64,000 nucleotides of DNA from Corynebacterium aquilae DSM 44791 (GCF_001941445.1 NZ_CP009245.1:2379992-2443991); one strand, 5' to 3'. Positions 1-10,659 are shown, counted from the stretch's first letter. A program made the numbers and translations. The notes: generated by a model from the sequence alone, not told the origin.

Positions 1-6
1 AGTTCT

Positions 7-1227
7 TTGTCCCCCGATGCTGGCGTTGCCGAGCCGGATGTGGTGGTTGTTGGTGCGGGTTTGGCAGGTTTGGTTGCTGCCCGTGAGTTGGAGGATGCCG
101 GCGCCCGGGTCGTGGTGGTTGAGGCTGCTGATCGTGTGGGTGGTCGGGTTACTACTGATGTGGTGGAGGGGTTTACGTGCGATCGGGGTTTTCAGTTGTT
201 GAATCCGGCGTATCCTGCTGCGCGTTGGGAGTTGGATTTCTCGCTTTTGGGTTTGCAGCATTTCCCGCGTGGTGTGGTTGCTGTTGAGGGCGCTACTCGC
301 CGGGTGTTGGCGGATCCTTTCCGTTTTCCTCGCAGTGTGAAGGCGTCGTTTCAGTCTTTGTCGCCGGCTGATGTGTTGGCGGTGCTTCGTCTTATCCGCC
401 CGGGCCAGGAGGGTTCTTTGGGTTCTGCAGTGCAGGCGGCGGGTTTTTCTCCTGCTATTCAGCGGCTGGTGTGGAACTTTTTGTCTGGGGTGGTGGCGGA
501 TAGGGAGTTGTCGTGCCCGGTTGGTTATGGGCAGTCGTTGTTGAAGTATTTTGCTTTGGGTGCTCCGGCGGTGCCGGCGCAGGGTATGGCTGCGATTCCT
601 GCCCAGTTGGCGGAGGATTTGCGGGCTCCGGTGCGGTTGAATACTGAGGTTTTGTCGGTTGCGCGCACTGGTGAGGGGTTGCGGGTGGATACCAGTGAGG
701 GTTCTTTGCGGCCTCGGGCTGTGGTGTTGGCTGCTGGCCCGTGGGCTTCTGCGGCGTTGTTGGGTAGCCCGCTGGAGACTGCGGGTGGGTTGACGACGTG
801 GTGGTTTGCTACCCCTACTCGTCCGACGCGGTCGCGTTTCTTGCATGTTCCGACGCATGCTGCTGCGCGTTTGGCGCATGCGGTGGTGGTGTCTAATACT
901 GCGCCGTCTTATGCGCCGGCGGGTCAGCATTTGGTGCAGGCCACGGTGGTGGGTGCGGTGGCTGATGCGCAGGGGCAGGCTGATGCGGTGGCGGCGGATG
1001 CTGCTGCGCTGTTGGGGTCGAGTTGTGATGATTGGCGCCTGTTGCGGGCGGATGTGGTTGATCATGCTTTGCCCCGGGTGGGTGCAGCACCGCTGCCGGA
1101 GGCTCCTGCAGGGGTGTTTGTGGCGACTGATGCTCAGCATGCGAGTATTCAGGGTGCTTTGCAGGCGGGCCGGGATGCTGCTGTTGAGGCTGCTGAGTCT
1201 TTGGGGCTGTCGTTGCGGCATCACTAG
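7..1227 (+). CDS. FAD-dependent amine oxidase/phytoene-desaturase-like oxidoreductase
   Basis: About 406 residues. A dinucleotide-binding GxGxxG motif (GAGLAGL, residues 16-22) is followed by the acidic strand end and GGRV (45-48) typical of the amine oxidase/protoporphyrinogen oxidase/phytoene desaturase superfamily. The C-terminal segment ([16 protein letters not shown]) matches the conserved FAD-ribityl binding stretch that ends these proteins. The substrate cannot be told from sequence. The reading frame is open to the window edge and no ribosome site is visible before the TTG at 7, so the true start may lie outside the window. Codons are rich in G and T at third positions. It is the first of two + strand genes. 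Confidence 0.75.
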   Translation: MSPDAGVAEPDVVVVGAGLAGLVAARELEDAGARVVVVEAADRVGGRVTTDVVEGFTCDRGFQLLNPAYPAARWELDFSLLGLQHFPRGVVAVEGATRRVLADPFRFPRSVKASFQSLSPADVLAVLRLIRPGQEGSLGSAVQAAGFSPAIQRLVWNFLSGVVADRELSCPVGYGQSLLKYFALGAPAVPAQGMAAIPAQLAEDLRAPVRLNTEVLSVARTGEGLRVDTSEGSLRPRAVVLAAGPWASAALLGSPLETAGGLTTWWFATPTRPTRSRFLHVPTHAAARLAHAVVVSNTAPSYAPAGQHLVQATVVGAVADAQGQADAVAADAAALLGSSCDDWRLLRADVVDHALPRVGAAPLPEAPAGVFVATDAQHASIQGALQAGRDAAVEAAESLGLSLRHH

Positions 1228-1435
1228 GCGCGCAGGTGTTTTTTCGCGGGTGACAGGGTGGGGCGCTTCGGCGTTTATGATGAAGCGTGGTTGGGTGTGA
1301 CGCTGCGTTGAGCGCCTGGTGTGGCTCAACGCACCTTCTCACCGTCTCACCACCTCACCGACTCATTGTGCGCTGTCGGCTGTTTGTCGCTTTTCGCCTT
1401 TTCGGTGCTGTTTTTATTCCGGTAGAAAGTTACTC

Positions 1436-1666
1436 ATGTATTCCCTGACATTGCTGACCACTGCTTTGACTCTTTTCGCGGTGGCTTCGGCCACGATTGT
1501 GTTGGTCATCGAGCTGCGCCGCGACGCGACGACGCTGCGGGCTGTGGTGACTAGTGGCGCTTGTGTGGTGTTTCCGGTGGTCGGGTTGTTGGCCTACATC
1601 ATTTTCCGTGCGGTGGAAACGCGTAAGGAGTTGGAGGATGGCCGGGCGAACAGGCCGAATACTTAG
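1436..1666 (+). CDS. small two-TM membrane protein, unknown function
   Basis: 76 residues from the ATG at 1436, preceded by a weak AG-rich site (GGTAGAAAG). An upstream in-frame GTG at 1319 would add 39 residues of non-membrane sequence and has no ribosome site. Two hydrophobic spans (about residues 4-25 and 37-59) are separated by a charged hinge (ELRRDATTLR), and the tail is highly polar. No family is recognised. It ends just before a strong bidirectional terminator and converges with the DUF2254 gene. Confidence 0.6.
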   Translation: MYSLTLLTTALTLFAVASATIVLVIELRRDATTLRAVVTSGACVVFPVVGLLAYIIFRAVETRKELEDGRANRPNT

Positions 1667-1680
1667 GCTGTGCCATATGG

Positions 1681-1731
1681 ATATCCCCGCTGTTGATGAC
1701 CAATTGGTCTTTGACAGCGGGGATATTTTTT
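1681..1731. terminator. bidirectional terminator hairpin
   Basis: Perfect 13-bp inverted repeat (ATATCCCCGCTGT / ACAGCGGGGATAT, 1681-1693 and 1714-1726) followed by a T run. It lies between the convergent small membrane protein and the DUF2254 gene and can serve both. Confidence 0.85.
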
Positions 1732-1741
1732 GGGGTGGTTT

Positions 1742-3079
1742 TTAGCTGTTTGTGCGGCGGGTGTGCTGTTTCTGGGCTGCGTGGTCGAGGGTGGAGTTGG
1801 TAGTGACTTCACGCAGTTGCTCGTAGCGTGCCTGGATGTCGGCCAGGTCGGCTTCGGCGTCGACGAGGCGCTGAGCGTCGGCGAGGACGAGGTCGCCGTG
1901 GTGTTGGATGTAGTTGACGCGTTCGGGGATGTCGACGACGGTGGCGACCTGGGCGAAGGCTTCGAGCATGCGGATGTAGACGGCGGTGGTGCCGGCGGCG
2001 TTTTGGCGCAGCTGGTGGAACATGACGTCCATGAGGCCTTCGAAGGTGGTGACGGTGTATTGGACGCGCAGCACGTCGTCGACGGCCATCACGCCTTGGG
2101 GTAGGGCCCGGTTGTGGAGCTGGGCGAGTCCTTGGGCGAAGCGGTCGATGACGTCCATGGCGGTAAATGGGTCGTTGGTGCCGGGGCTTAACGCGCGGAC
2201 GCCGACTTCGAGGAGCTGGCGGACGTTGAATTCGAGGTCTTGTTCGTCGGAGCGTTCTTTGCCGATGATGAGGGCGGCGTTGATTTTGTCGGCGTCCATG
2301 TCGCCGACGACGCGGGCGATGGGGGATCCTTTGAGGACGTGGTCGCCGGGCCGGATGAGCAGTTCGACGGCGGATTCTTGCTTGTCGGCGGCTTTGGCCA
2401 GCCAGCCGTAGTCGACGTATTGGATGTAGCCGCTGGCTTGGGCGGCGATGGGGGTTGCCGCCAGGAAGTAACCTTCGGGTGCGCGGCTGAATCCGGCTTG
2501 ATCTTCGGCGAGTTCGGTGCCGGCGTCGATGGCGGTGGTCAAATCGTCGGCCAGGAGGTTAACGACCCTGGTCATGGAGATGCTGCGCGCCATGTGGGCG
2601 ATGTAGTAGACGAGGAAGATGACGCAGGCGGCGGCGTAGAGCATGACGACGGAGACGTTGTAGTGGGGGACGAAAACTTCGTCGTCGGCCATGCCGCCCC
2701 CGGAGACGGCGCGCAGCGAGTACAGGGAGAACGCGAAGGTGGCGACGTAGATGCCGAGGGTGGTTTGGATGCCGCGGTCGGCCAAAAAGCCGTGCAGGAG
2801 GCGGGGTCCCATGGAGGAGACCACGGAGGATAGGGCGGCAATGGTGATGGAAAAGACGGTGCCGGCAACACCGATGGAGGCGCTGGCGACCGCGCCGAGC
2901 AGGCTGCGGGCGCCGGATTCGCCGCCGGCGTAGATAAAGTCGAGCCATTCGGGTTGGGGGAGGTTTTTCTCCACCCAGATCAGACTGGCTGCTAGGGCGA
3001 CGGAGACGACCACCAGGACTGCGGGGATGAACCAGAAAGCGTCGGTGGTGCGGCGCAGAAAATGCCGGAATCGATTCAT
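1742..3079 (-). CDS. DUF2254 family membrane protein
   Basis: 445 residues from the ATG at 3079 (MNRFRHFLRR). The frame is open for 48 more codons upstream, but those residues are Arg/His/Pro-rich and not membrane-like. Four hydrophobic segments fill roughly the first 190 residues: FWFIPAVLVVVSVALAASL, the FSITIAALSSVVSSMGPRLL region, TLGIYVATFAFSLYSL, and VVMLYAAACVIFLVYYIAHM. A long soluble domain follows. The stretch SSVVSSMGPRLL and the overall architecture match DUF2254, widespread in bacteria and of unknown function. It stands alone between the terminator at 1681-1731 and the sialidase gene on the same strand. Confidence 0.75.
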   Translation of the reverse strand: MNRFRHFLRRTTDAFWFIPAVLVVVSVALAASLIWVEKNLPQPEWLDFIYAGGESGARSLLGAVASASIGVAGTVFSITIAALSSVVSSMGPRLLHGFLADRGIQTTLGIYVATFAFSLYSLRAVSGGGMADDEVFVPHYNVSVVMLYAAACVIFLVYYIAHMARSISMTRVVNLLADDLTTAIDAGTELAEDQAGFSRAPEGYFLAATPIAAQASGYIQYVDYGWLAKAADKQESAVELLIRPGDHVLKGSPIARVVGDMDADKINAALIIGKERSDEQDLEFNVRQLLEVGVRALSPGTNDPFTAMDVIDRFAQGLAQLHNRALPQGVMAVDDVLRVQYTVTTFEGLMDVMFHQLRQNAAGTTAVYIRMLEAFAQVATVVDIPERVNYIQHHGDLVLADAQRLVDAEADLADIQARYEQLREVTTNSTLDHAAQKQHTRRTNS

Positions 3080-3242
3080 AGCGTTTAAGTCTAAAAGGAC
3101 TGCTGTTCGTATCGGGTGGTGGGGCGCGCATGAAGTGACCCACGGCCGGTGCGCGCGGGTGCCGTGGCGCCGGCCGTGGGTCTGTGGTGTGTGTCGATCC
3201 TGCGTGGACCGGGGGTTCACCACACGTGTTGGAGGTGTTTGC

Positions 3243-5222
3243 TTAGGCCTTGAACTGCGGGAAGATCACGTCCTTGAAGAGGGCGAGCCCCGTGCCAAGC
3301 AGCAGGGCGATGACCATCAGCAGGCTTGCGGGCTGTGAACTGCCGGAGGTGTCCGATCCGTCCTGCCCGTCGTTTCCTATGGGTTTGGGGTCGTTGGGGT
3401 CGGCGGGGATCTCTGGGCCTTTCACCGTGATGATGGTGGTCGTTTCGACCATCTCATCCGCGCCTTGTTTCACCGGTGTTCTTGCCGTGATGGTGTAGGT
3501 TCCGGGCCTTTTGGGCGGGGTGTACTCGATGGCGGCTCTGCCGTTGATGTCACTGGTCGCCTCCCCGAGGGGAGTCTTGCGGTCCTGGTTGAAGTAGACC
3601 TTTGCTGATTCCAGGGGCTTGTCGAGGAAGCTGACGTGCGCGGCCAGCTCAGTTTTCTCCCCTGCCATAACTTCCACCTCGCTCATCTCGAGGATCGGCT
3701 TCGGTTCGGCGACCTCGACGGCAAAGGGCGTGACGGTGCGGGTGGGGCCGTCGGTGAACATGGTTACCGGGTAGGAGCCAAAGTCGGTTCCTTCCGGCAC
3801 GGAGATTTTGACCTGCAGGTAGACGGGCTCAGCGGAGGTGGTGATGGGGGTGGCGCTGACCTCCCAGCCTTCCGGCGCCTCGAATCTCACGGGTGTGGCC
3901 TTTAGGCCCACACCCATCGGGTCGGCGATGAGCAGCTCCCTGGTCGTTTCTTGACCCGGCGCGACGGTGAGTTCGTGGTCGTCGACGCCGAGGCAGGCGC
4001 CGCCGAGCCAGGCGGCGTTGAAGGTGGCGAGGGAGATGTTGTTTTTGTTGCCCTGGTTGTGGCCTTCGTAGAGCAGGCCTACGCGCCCATTGGGGAGGAC
4101 GGCCATGGAGGTGTATTGCACCTCGTTGACGTCGAGTTTCTTTGCGATTGGCCAGGTCTTGCCGTCGTCGCAGCTTAACCGCACGGTGGGGTTGACGCGC
4201 CCGTGGTCGCTGGCGGTGTTGGAAAATAGCAGCACTTTGGAGCGGTTGGACTCGGGCTGTGCGGTGGGGAATGCCTTGATGAGCGAGGCGTTGTTGTGGG
4301 GGTCGGGCAGTTGCTCTTCGACGGTGGGTTCGCTGAAGGTTTCGCCGCCGTCGGTGGAGTAGGAGATTTTGCGGGCGCGCGTGCTATCGGAGGCGCGGGA
4401 GCTGTTCATCAGTCGCCCGTCGGAGAGTTCCACCACTTTGTTTTCGTCCATGCCGGTGCCGAAGGGGGTGCCGCTGCGCCAGGTTTTTCCGTGGTCGTCG
4501 CTGATCCACATCACCGCCTGGTAGGTGTCGTCGGCGGTTTTGATCAGGGCGGGCTGTACGAGCCTGCCGGCGTGTTGGCCCATGGTGAGTTGGATGCCGT
4601 TGCCGGAGGTGGCGAAGCGGGATTTCACGCTGGTATCGGGGGTGATGTCTTTGGTGATGACTTGGCTTTCGCTCCAGGTTTTTCCGCCATCGTCCGAGCG
4701 GGAGACTGCCGCGTGGAGGACCTTGCGGTCTGTCGGGTCGACGCCTGCTTCGGAGGTTTGGAAGGAGTTGTCGAAGGATTTGACGTGGAAGTTGAACAGC
4801 TTCCCGGTTTCGCGGTCGATGAGGATGCTGGGGTCGGAGTAGCCGAATTTGTTGTCCCCTGGCTGTCCGCTTGCGAGTCGGGTTTCCGGGGTGAAGGTGT
4901 GGCCGCTGTCGGTGGAGGTGCGCAGCATGATGCTGTTGGCTTGTGGGGCGTCTTGGCAATTGGCGGGCCTGCCGTCGTAGCTGGCCAGGACGGTGCCGTC
5001 GTTGCTCACGCCCAGGGAGGGGATGCGGTAGCAGTTGAAGTCCCCGCTGCCGCCTTCGGCGATGGTGTGGGTGGTGTAGCTCGGGGTGGTATCACCGACT
5101 GCGAGGTCGAAGCCGTGTCGATGTTCTTCCGCTGCAGCTGCCACTGCGTGGAGGTGAGGCATGCTCAACGCGAGGGCGCTCATGAGCGCGATGAGTGGTG
5201 CGCGATGGTTGTGTCGTCGCAT
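3243..5222 (-). CDS. nanH: secreted sialidase (exo-alpha-sialidase) with C-terminal TM anchor
   Basis: 659 residues, ribosome site AAGGAG before the ATG. A signal peptide occupies about 1-30. The catalytic six-bladed propeller shows the YRIP motif (65-68, Arg66 of the arginine triad) and five Asp-boxes (STDSGHTF at 103, SDDGGKTW 176, SDDHGKTW 241, STDGGETF 289, SCDDGKTW 350). By family pattern Glu265, Arg276, Arg342 and Tyr370 fit the other active-site positions. After about residue 410 come a NEW3/CARDB-like beta domain and a second Ig-like domain (about 510-600). A Gly/Ser/Asp linker and one hydrophobic span (about 630-650) follow, with no LPxTG, so membrane retention is likely. It should release sialic acid from host glycans. 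No nan catabolic genes are next to it. Confidence 0.92.
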   Translation of the reverse strand: MRRHNHRAPLIALMSALALSMPHLHAVAAAAEEHRHGFDLAVGDTTPSYTTHTIAEGGSGDFNCYRIPSLGVSNDGTVLASYDGRPANCQDAPQANSIMLRTSTDSGHTFTPETRLASGQPGDNKFGYSDPSILIDRETGKLFNFHVKSFDNSFQTSEAGVDPTDRKVLHAAVSRSDDGGKTWSESQVITKDITPDTSVKSRFATSGNGIQLTMGQHAGRLVQPALIKTADDTYQAVMWISDDHGKTWRSGTPFGTGMDENKVVELSDGRLMNSSRASDSTRARKISYSTDGGETFSEPTVEEQLPDPHNNASLIKAFPTAQPESNRSKVLLFSNTASDHGRVNPTVRLSCDDGKTWPIAKKLDVNEVQYTSMAVLPNGRVGLLYEGHNQGNKNNISLATFNAAWLGGACLGVDDHELTVAPGQETTRELLIADPMGVGLKATPVRFEAPEGWEVSATPITTSAEPVYLQVKISVPEGTDFGSYPVTMFTDGPTRTVTPFAVEVAEPKPILEMSEVEVMAGEKTELAAHVSFLDKPLESAKVYFNQDRKTPLGEATSDINGRAAIEYTPPKRPGTYTITARTPVKQGADEMVETTTIITVKGPEIPADPNDPKPIGNDGQDGSDTSGSSQPASLLMVIALLLGTGLALFKDVIFPQFKA

Positions 5223-5910
5223 GTGGACTCCTTAGTGGACAAAGAGAAAGGACACCACGCTCTTGCGCTGACACACTGAAGATGTGGACACCTCGGTGCG
5301 CTTCGGCGCGTGTGTTGGCGTGGTCTCAGTGTGATCTTCATCCTAACGGGTGATGTGCGCTGTGGAAAGGTTTTCTTATAACTCGCGTCACACAGCGCAC
5401 CCGATCGCGAGGCACCTAACGCGTGGCCGCCACGCCCTCACACCCCCACATAACACCGCGCCCTGTCACACCCGGGCAAACGTTTGCACAAAACCCCACC
5501 GCAACCACCCAACCGGCCAGCCACACACCCCTCCCCCACGCCCCACCGGCCGGCACGCCCGTGCCACAAAGAACACGCAGGCCCAGCTTCACTTCCGAAG
5601 CGGGGCCAAATATTTCGCCCCCAAAGAGCATTTTCCGATAGTTCACAAAAACCTATTGCCCGTGTTGACATTTTTGGTCAAACAAAAACCCAGCCACGCG
5701 CCATCACCTTAAAAAACCCTGCCCTACCTGCACCTTTTGAAGATACATACCTTTCACCACGGTTTTTGCAGTTCAAAAAAGACTGGACATAACCTGTCAA
5801 CTATCCAACAAAAACCAACACTTTTCACAGCCTCGCGGCAGGCCAATACACACCGGCCTCACCCCGCAAGTTTTCGACGAGGCGCCTCACCCGAAAGGAG
5901 CTGACACGAC
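5223..5910. other. 688-bp intergenic region between sialidase and uhpT
   Basis: Divergent promoter region. The right half is A/T-rich against its surroundings and holds a TTGACA-like element at about 5662 within TTGAC-N7-GTCAA, an inverted repeat that could be a -35 box or an operator. A good ribosome site (GAAAGGAGCTG) precedes the ATG at 5911. No convincing protein-coding reading frame was seen. Confidence 0.5.
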
Positions 5911-7323
5911 ATGAAGTTCTTCGAGCTTCAACGCCCACCACACAGCGGGCTCACCCTGGAGCAACAGCGCAAACTGTGGCTGAAAAACTTCCTCAAAGCC
6001 TTCTTCGTGGTCTTTGTCGCCTACATGTGCATGTACCTGGTGCGCAATAACTTCAAGGCCGCCCAGCCTTTGCTCAAAGAGCAATACGGGCTGACCACCC
6101 TGGAGTTGGGCTACATCGGCCTGGCGTTTTCCATCACCTACGGCATCGGCAAAACCGCCCTGGGCTACGTCATCGACGGCCGCAACACCAAAAAGATCGT
6201 CTCCTTCCTGCTGCTGGCATCCTCGGTGACGGTGCTGGCGCTGGGCTTGTTCCTGGCGGCTTTCGGCTCCCACGTCGGCATCTTCGTCGCCCTGTGGGGC
6301 CTTAACGGCGCCTTCCAGTCCGTCGGTGGCCCCGGCTCCTACTCCACCATCACCTCCTGGACGCCCCGCTCCCAGCGCGGCCGCTACCTCGGGTTCTGGA
6401 ATGCCTCCCACAACATCGGCGGCGCCTTCGCCGGCGTGATCGCCCTGTGGGGCGCCAACCAGTTCTTCCACGGCAACGTCGTCGGCATGTTCGTCTTCCC
6501 CGCCGTCATCGGCATCATCATCGGTGCCGCCGGCATGTTCATCGGCAAGAATGACCCCCAGGAGTTGGGCTGGAACACCTCGGAAGAAATCTTCGAAGAA
6601 CCCGTCGAGGTGCGCAACATCGAATCCGAACAAATGACCAAGTTCGAGATTTTCCGCAAGTACATCATGCGCAACCCCTGGATCTGGCTGCTGTGCGTCG
6701 CCAACGTGTTCACCTACATCGTGCGCATCGGCATCGACAACTGGGCACCGCTCTACGTCACCGAAACCCTCAACTTCGACACCGCAGCCGCCGTCGACAC
6801 CATCTTCTACTTCGAAATCGGCGCCTTCGTCGCCTCCATGGTGTGAGGCTTTGTCTCCGACCTGCTGGGTGGACGCCGCGCCTTCGTCGCCGTCGCCACC
6901 TTCGCCGTCCTGTTCTTCGCCGTCGGCTTCTACAAAAACGCCACCACCGAATCCCAGGTCAACATCTCCCTGTTTGTCCTTGGCGCCCTGATCTTCGGCC
7001 CCCAGCTCCTCATCGGTGTGTCCCTGGTTGGCTTCGTGCCGAAGAAAGCCATCTCGGTGGCCAACGGCATGACCGGCACCTTCGGCTACCTCTTCGGTGA
7101 TTCCCTGGCCAAGGTTGGTCTGGCGATGATCGCCGACCCGGAGCAAAAAGGCCTGACCGTCTTCGGGCACCTGCTCCACGGATGGGGTGCAATGTTCACC
7201 GTGCTGTATGCAGCCCTGGTCGGCGGCATCATCCTCATGCTGATCGTCAGCATCGGCGAGGAACGCCAAATCCGCCGCCTCAAAGCAGACGACGCCAACG
7301 CCGCCATGGCCGCCACCTCCTAA
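5911..7323 (+). pseudogene. uhpT: hexose-6-phosphate:phosphate antiporter (UhpT, OPA family) interrupted by an in-frame TGA
   Basis: The reading frame is collinear with UhpT over its whole length (470 codons; E. coli UhpT is 463 aa). Family stretches include MYLVRNNFKAAQPLL, YSTITSWTPRSQRGRYLGFW, IGIDNWAPLYV, and in the second half FGPQLLIGVSLVGFVPKKAI. Codon 312 (6844-6846) is TGA. The homologous position in UhpT is the Trp of LLWGWLSDL, so a single TGG to TGA change explains it. The frame resumes at once (GFVSDLLGGRR) with no frameshift. As written, only 311 residues would be made, losing the last transmembrane helices, so transport is probably abolished unless the stop is read through or is a sequence error. 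Confidence 0.88.
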
Positions 7324-7349
7324 AAGCCCCCACAGTTTTCTCCTAGACA

Positions 7350-7390
7350 CGCCTGTGCCCGCACGGATCAACACCGCGCGGGCACAGGCG
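7350..7390 (+). terminator. hairpin downstream of uhpT
   Basis: Perfect 13-bp inverted repeat (CGCCTGTGCCCGC / GCGGGCACAGGCG) with a 15-base loop, 27 bp after the uhpT stop. There is no T run, so termination would be weak or factor-assisted. Confidence 0.6.
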
Positions 7391-7652
7391 TATTCGGACT
7401 TCTAGGTGCAGGCATAACCACACCCCCGGCGCTCATAGTCAGCGATGCGCACCAAGCCTTCGACCGCACGGATCCCGCGGCAGAAATCCTCCCCGCCCAC
7501 GACATCATGCGCGTGAGCGCGACGAACCTGCACCGCGAATTCGCCACCCTAATCCCCACCGAGTGCGTGCTTAAAGACTTTCCCCCACCCAACCCCAATA
7601 GGCGGTCATCGCACACTCCACGGGCGAAGCACACTGGCCATTTTTAGGCAGA
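7391..7652. other. intergenic stretch, possible unidentified gene remnant
   Basis: A + strand frame without a start codon reads protein-like sequence from about 7389 (VFGLLGAGITTPPALIVSD, then FDRTDPAAEILPAHDIMRVS) to a stop near 7648. It overlaps the uhpT hairpin, has no ribosome site, and no family is recognised. It may be the 3' remnant of a lost gene or chance. Confidence 0.25.
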
Positions 7653-7693
7653 AAACACCCGCTGCCATCCAGGATGGACAACAGCGGGTGTTT
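7653..7693 (-). terminator. terminator of the purSQL operon
   Basis: 12-bp inverted repeat AAACACCCGCTG / CAGCGGGTGTTT around a 17-base loop, 20 bp beyond the purL stop. On the minus strand the stem ends in TTT. Confidence 0.75.
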
Positions 7694-7713
7694 CGTAGTT
7701 TTTCGGCTGGTGG

Positions 7714-9987
7714 TTACTCCACCACAGAGTTCGCACCAACGGCGTGGCCGAACATGTTCGGCAAAGTCTCACGCCACGCGGTGGAGATTTCCTCCAGGCC
7801 GACCTGGACTGCACCCAGGTTCACCGTCTCACCGGCGGTGGTGGTGCCCAAGGACACGGCCGGGATGCCAGCCTCGCCTGCAAGGGCGATGACCTTCTCG
7901 GCGTTGCTCGGGTCAACAGCAATCACCATGCGGGATGCGGACTCGGAGAACAGCGCCACGAAAGCATCCTCGTGAACACGAGTGACATCCACATCGAGGC
8001 CGACGCGAGAGGTAATAGCCATCTCCACGAGGGTCTGTGCCAGACCACCCTCGGAAACGTCGTGAGCGGCAGCAATCAGGCCGCCCTCGACGGCCTGGCT
8101 GTTGAGCAGCTTGGCCAGCTTTTCCTCGTTTTTGAGATCCACCTGCGGGGGCAGGCCGTTGAGCCCGCCACCGGAGATCTGCTGCCAGATGGAACCACCG
8201 AACTCGTCGAAAGTTTCACCCAGGGCGATGAGCTCCTGGCCGGCGGCCACGCGGGTGCCGATAGCGTGGTGCACATCCTCAATGACACCGAGCACACCAA
8301 CCACCGGGGTCGGCAGAATCGGCACGTCACCGGTCTGGTTGTAGAAGGACACGTTGCCACCAGAAACCGGGATAGCCAGCTCGTGGCAGCCATCGGCCAG
8401 GCCGTGCACGGCCTCCTTGAACTGCCACATCACATCCGGGTTCTCCGGGGAACCAAAGTTCAGGCAGTTGGTCACAGCGATCGGCATCGCACCAGTAGCG
8501 GCCACGTTGCGGTAGGCCTCGGCCAGCGCCAGGCGGGCACCGGTGTTCGGATCCAGGTAGGTGTAGCGGCCGGAGCAGTCAGCGCTCACAGCAACACCGC
8601 GGCCGGTTTCCTCATCGATACGCAGCACACCGGCATCCGCATCCTTGGCCTGCACCGTGTTGCCACGCACATAGCGGTCGTACTGCTCGGTGATGAACGC
8701 ACGAGAGCACAGTGCCGGGGAGCTGACCATGTCCAGCAAAGCCTGCTTGAGATCCTCAGGGCGAGCGACCGGGGTATACACCTGGACGTCGTCCTGCCAC
8801 TCGGGGCGGGCGTAGGGGCGCTGGTACTCAGGGCCCTCGTTGGCGATGGTGTGCGCGGGAGCATCCACCACGACCTCACCGTGGTGGGTGATCACCAGGT
8901 GCTTGCCATCGGTGACCTCACCGATCTCCGCGCAAGGAACATCCCAGTGGGCGCAGATTTCCTTGAACTTCTCAACGTTTTCCGGCTTCACCACAGCGCA
9001 CATGCGCTCCTGGGATTCACTGGAAAGGATTTCTGCCGCAGTCATGTTCTCTGCACGCAGCGGAACCGCATCCAAGTTGACGCTCATGCCACCATCACCA
9101 GAGGCTGCCAGCTCACTGGTGGCACAGGACAGGCCCGCGCCACCAAGGTCCTGAATACCGACGACCACGCCAGCGCGGTACAGATCCAGGCAGCACTCGA
9201 TGAGCACCTTCTCGGCGAAGGGGTCGCCGACCTGCACGGCCGGAAGCTTGCGCTCTGCGCCCTCCTCAAAAGTGTCGGAGGCCAGCACGGACACGCCACC
9301 AATGCCATCGAGACCGGTACGGGAACCGAACAGCATGACCTTGTTACCCAGGCCGGAGGCGAAAGCCAACTTGAGGTCTTCGACCTTCAAGGTGCCGACG
9401 CACAGGGCGTTAACCAGGGGGTTGCCGGCATAGGACTCGTCGAAGACGGTCTCGCCACCAATGTTCGGCAGGCCCAGGCAGTTGCCGTAGCCGCCAATGC
9501 CGTCGACCACGCCGGGCAGCACACGCTGAGTATCCGGGGCATCAGCGGGGCCAAAGCGCAGCTGATCCATCACCGCGATCGGGCGGGCACCCATCGCCAT
9601 GATGTCGCGGACGATACCGCCCACACCGGTCGCAGCGCCCTGGTGGGGCTCCACATAGGAAGGGTGATTGTGGCTTTCCACGCGGAAAGTCACGGCGTGA
9701 CCATTTCCGACATCCACCACGCCGGCGTTCTCGCCGATACCGGCCAGAATCTTCGAGGCCATCTCCTCAGTGGTGGTCTTACCGAAGTAGCGCAGGTGCG
9801 TCTTGGAGGACTTGTAAGAGCAGTGCTCCGACCACATCACCGAGTACATCGCAAGCTCTGCGTCGGTGGGGCGACGGCCCAGGATCTCCTTGATGCGGGC
9901 GTACTCGTCGTCCTTCAGGCCCAGCGATGCGTACGGCTGCTCCAGGTCCGGGTTGGCTTGTGCCTGCTCAACAGTATCGTTCATCAT
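7714..9987 (-). CDS. purL: phosphoribosylformylglycinamidine synthase subunit PurL
   Basis: 757 residues, the usual length of the small-type PurL that works with PurS and PurQ. It carries out the ATP-dependent conversion of FGAR to FGAM, with ammonia supplied by PurQ. Family landmarks are [13 protein letters not shown] near the N-terminus, [20 protein letters not shown], the [14 protein letters not shown] region, and the second half with [17 protein letters not shown] and [12 protein letters not shown]. The ATG at 9987 overlaps the purQ stop (ATGATG), with AAAGGAGAT upstream. It is the last gene of purS-purQ-purL. Confidence 0.97.
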   Translation of the reverse strand: MMNDTVEQAQANPDLEQPYASLGLKDDEYARIKEILGRRPTDAELAMYSVMWSEHCSYKSSKTHLRYFGKTTTEEMASKILAGIGENAGVVDVGNGHAVTFRVESHNHPSYVEPHQGAATGVGGIVRDIMAMGARPIAVMDQLRFGPADAPDTQRVLPGVVDGIGGYGNCLGLPNIGGETVFDESYAGNPLVNALCVGTLKVEDLKLAFASGLGNKVMLFGSRTGLDGIGGVSVLASDTFEEGAERKLPAVQVGDPFAEKVLIECCLDLYRAGVVVGIQDLGGAGLSCATSELAASGDGGMSVNLDAVPLRAENMTAAEILSSESQERMCAVVKPENVEKFKEICAHWDVPCAEIGEVTDGKHLVITHHGEVVVDAPAHTIANEGPEYQRPYARPEWQDDVQVYTPVARPEDLKQALLDMVSSPALCSRAFITEQYDRYVRGNTVQAKDADAGVLRIDEETGRGVAVSADCSGRYTYLDPNTGARLALAEAYRNVAATGAMPIAVTNCLNFGSPENPDVMWQFKEAVHGLADGCHELAIPVSGGNVSFYNQTGDVPILPTPVVGVLGVIEDVHHAIGTRVAAGQELIALGETFDEFGGSIWQQISGGGLNGLPPQVDLKNEEKLAKLLNSQAVEGGLIAAAHDVSEGGLAQTLVEMAITSRVGLDVDVTRVHEDAFVALFSESASRMVIAVDPSNAEKVIALAGEAGIPAVSLGTTTAGETVNLGAVQVGLEEISTAWRETLPNMFGHAVGANSVVE

Positions 9988-10655
9988 CGGCCAATCTCCT
10001 TTGCGACGGATACGAACAGGCCCAGGCCGTCGATCGACGGGCCGGTCAGGGCCTCACAGGCGTGCTCCGGGTGGGGCATCAAACCGACCACGCGGCCGTT
10101 TTCGCTGCACACGCCAGCAATCGCGTTAACGGAACCATTGAAATTGTCGGTGTAGCGGAACACCACGCGGCCGGAATCCTCCAGCTCCTTAATGGTCTCC
10201 GGGGCGGCCTGGAAACGGCCCTCACCATGCTTGGCGGGAATCAGAATCTTCTGGCCGGCCTCAAACTGGTTCGTCCACGCGGTGGTGTTGTTTTCCACCG
10301 TCAGGTAGGTGTCCTCGCAGTGGAAGTGAAGACCCTCATTACGGGTCAACGCGCCCGGCAGCAGGCCGGACTCAGTCAAAATCTGGAAGCCATTACAAAT
10401 GCCAAGAACAGGCATGCCCTTACCGGCAGCCTCCACCACGGCCTGCATCATGGGGGCCAGCGCAGAGATCGCACCGCTGCGCAGGTAGTCACCGTAGGAG
10501 AAACCACCCGGGACCACCACCGCGTCCACGCCACGCAGATCCTTGTCAGCGTGCCACAGGTCAACAACCTTCGCGCCGGAAATGCGGGATGCGCGGGCGG
10601 CATCAACATCGTCCAGGGTGCCGGGGAAGGTGATCACACCGATCGTGATCGCCAT
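9984..10655 (-). CDS. purQ: phosphoribosylformylglycinamidine synthase subunit PurQ (glutaminase)
   Basis: 223 residues from [12 protein letters not shown]. Starting six codons earlier would run into purS and lacks support. It is a class I glutamine amidotransferase with nucleophile Cys87 in VLGICNGFQ and the catalytic His in LMPHPEH near the C-terminus. It hydrolyses glutamine and channels ammonia to PurL. The start lies 4 nt after the purS stop, and the stop overlaps the purL start, so the three are translationally coupled. Confidence 0.97.
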   Translation of the reverse strand: MAITIGVITFPGTLDDVDAARASRISGAKVVDLWHADKDLRGVDAVVVPGGFSYGDYLRSGAISALAPMMQAVVEAAGKGMPVLGICNGFQILTESGLLPGALTRNEGLHFHCEDTYLTVENNTTAWTNQFEAGQKILIPAKHGEGRFQAAPETIKELEDSGRVVFRYTDNFNGSVNAIAGVCSENGRVVGLMPHPEHACEALTGPSIDGLGLFVSVAKEIGR

Positions 10656-10659
10656 AGGG

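Noticed and set aside
5350-5792. Several short frames in the sialidase-uhpT gap
   Set aside because: Low-complexity Thr/Pro/His sequences on both strands, no ribosome sites, and A/T-rich promoter-like composition in the right half.
6844-6846. Selenocysteine reading of the uhpT TGA
   Set aside because: The family has Trp here, not Cys. No hairpin like a bacterial SECIS is evident just after the codon, and no sel genes are seen in the window.
7744-10155. 803-codon plus-strand open frame opposite purL
   Set aside because: It is a complementary-strand shadow caused by high GC codon bias. The protein is His/Gly/Arg-rich without any family, while purL is certain.
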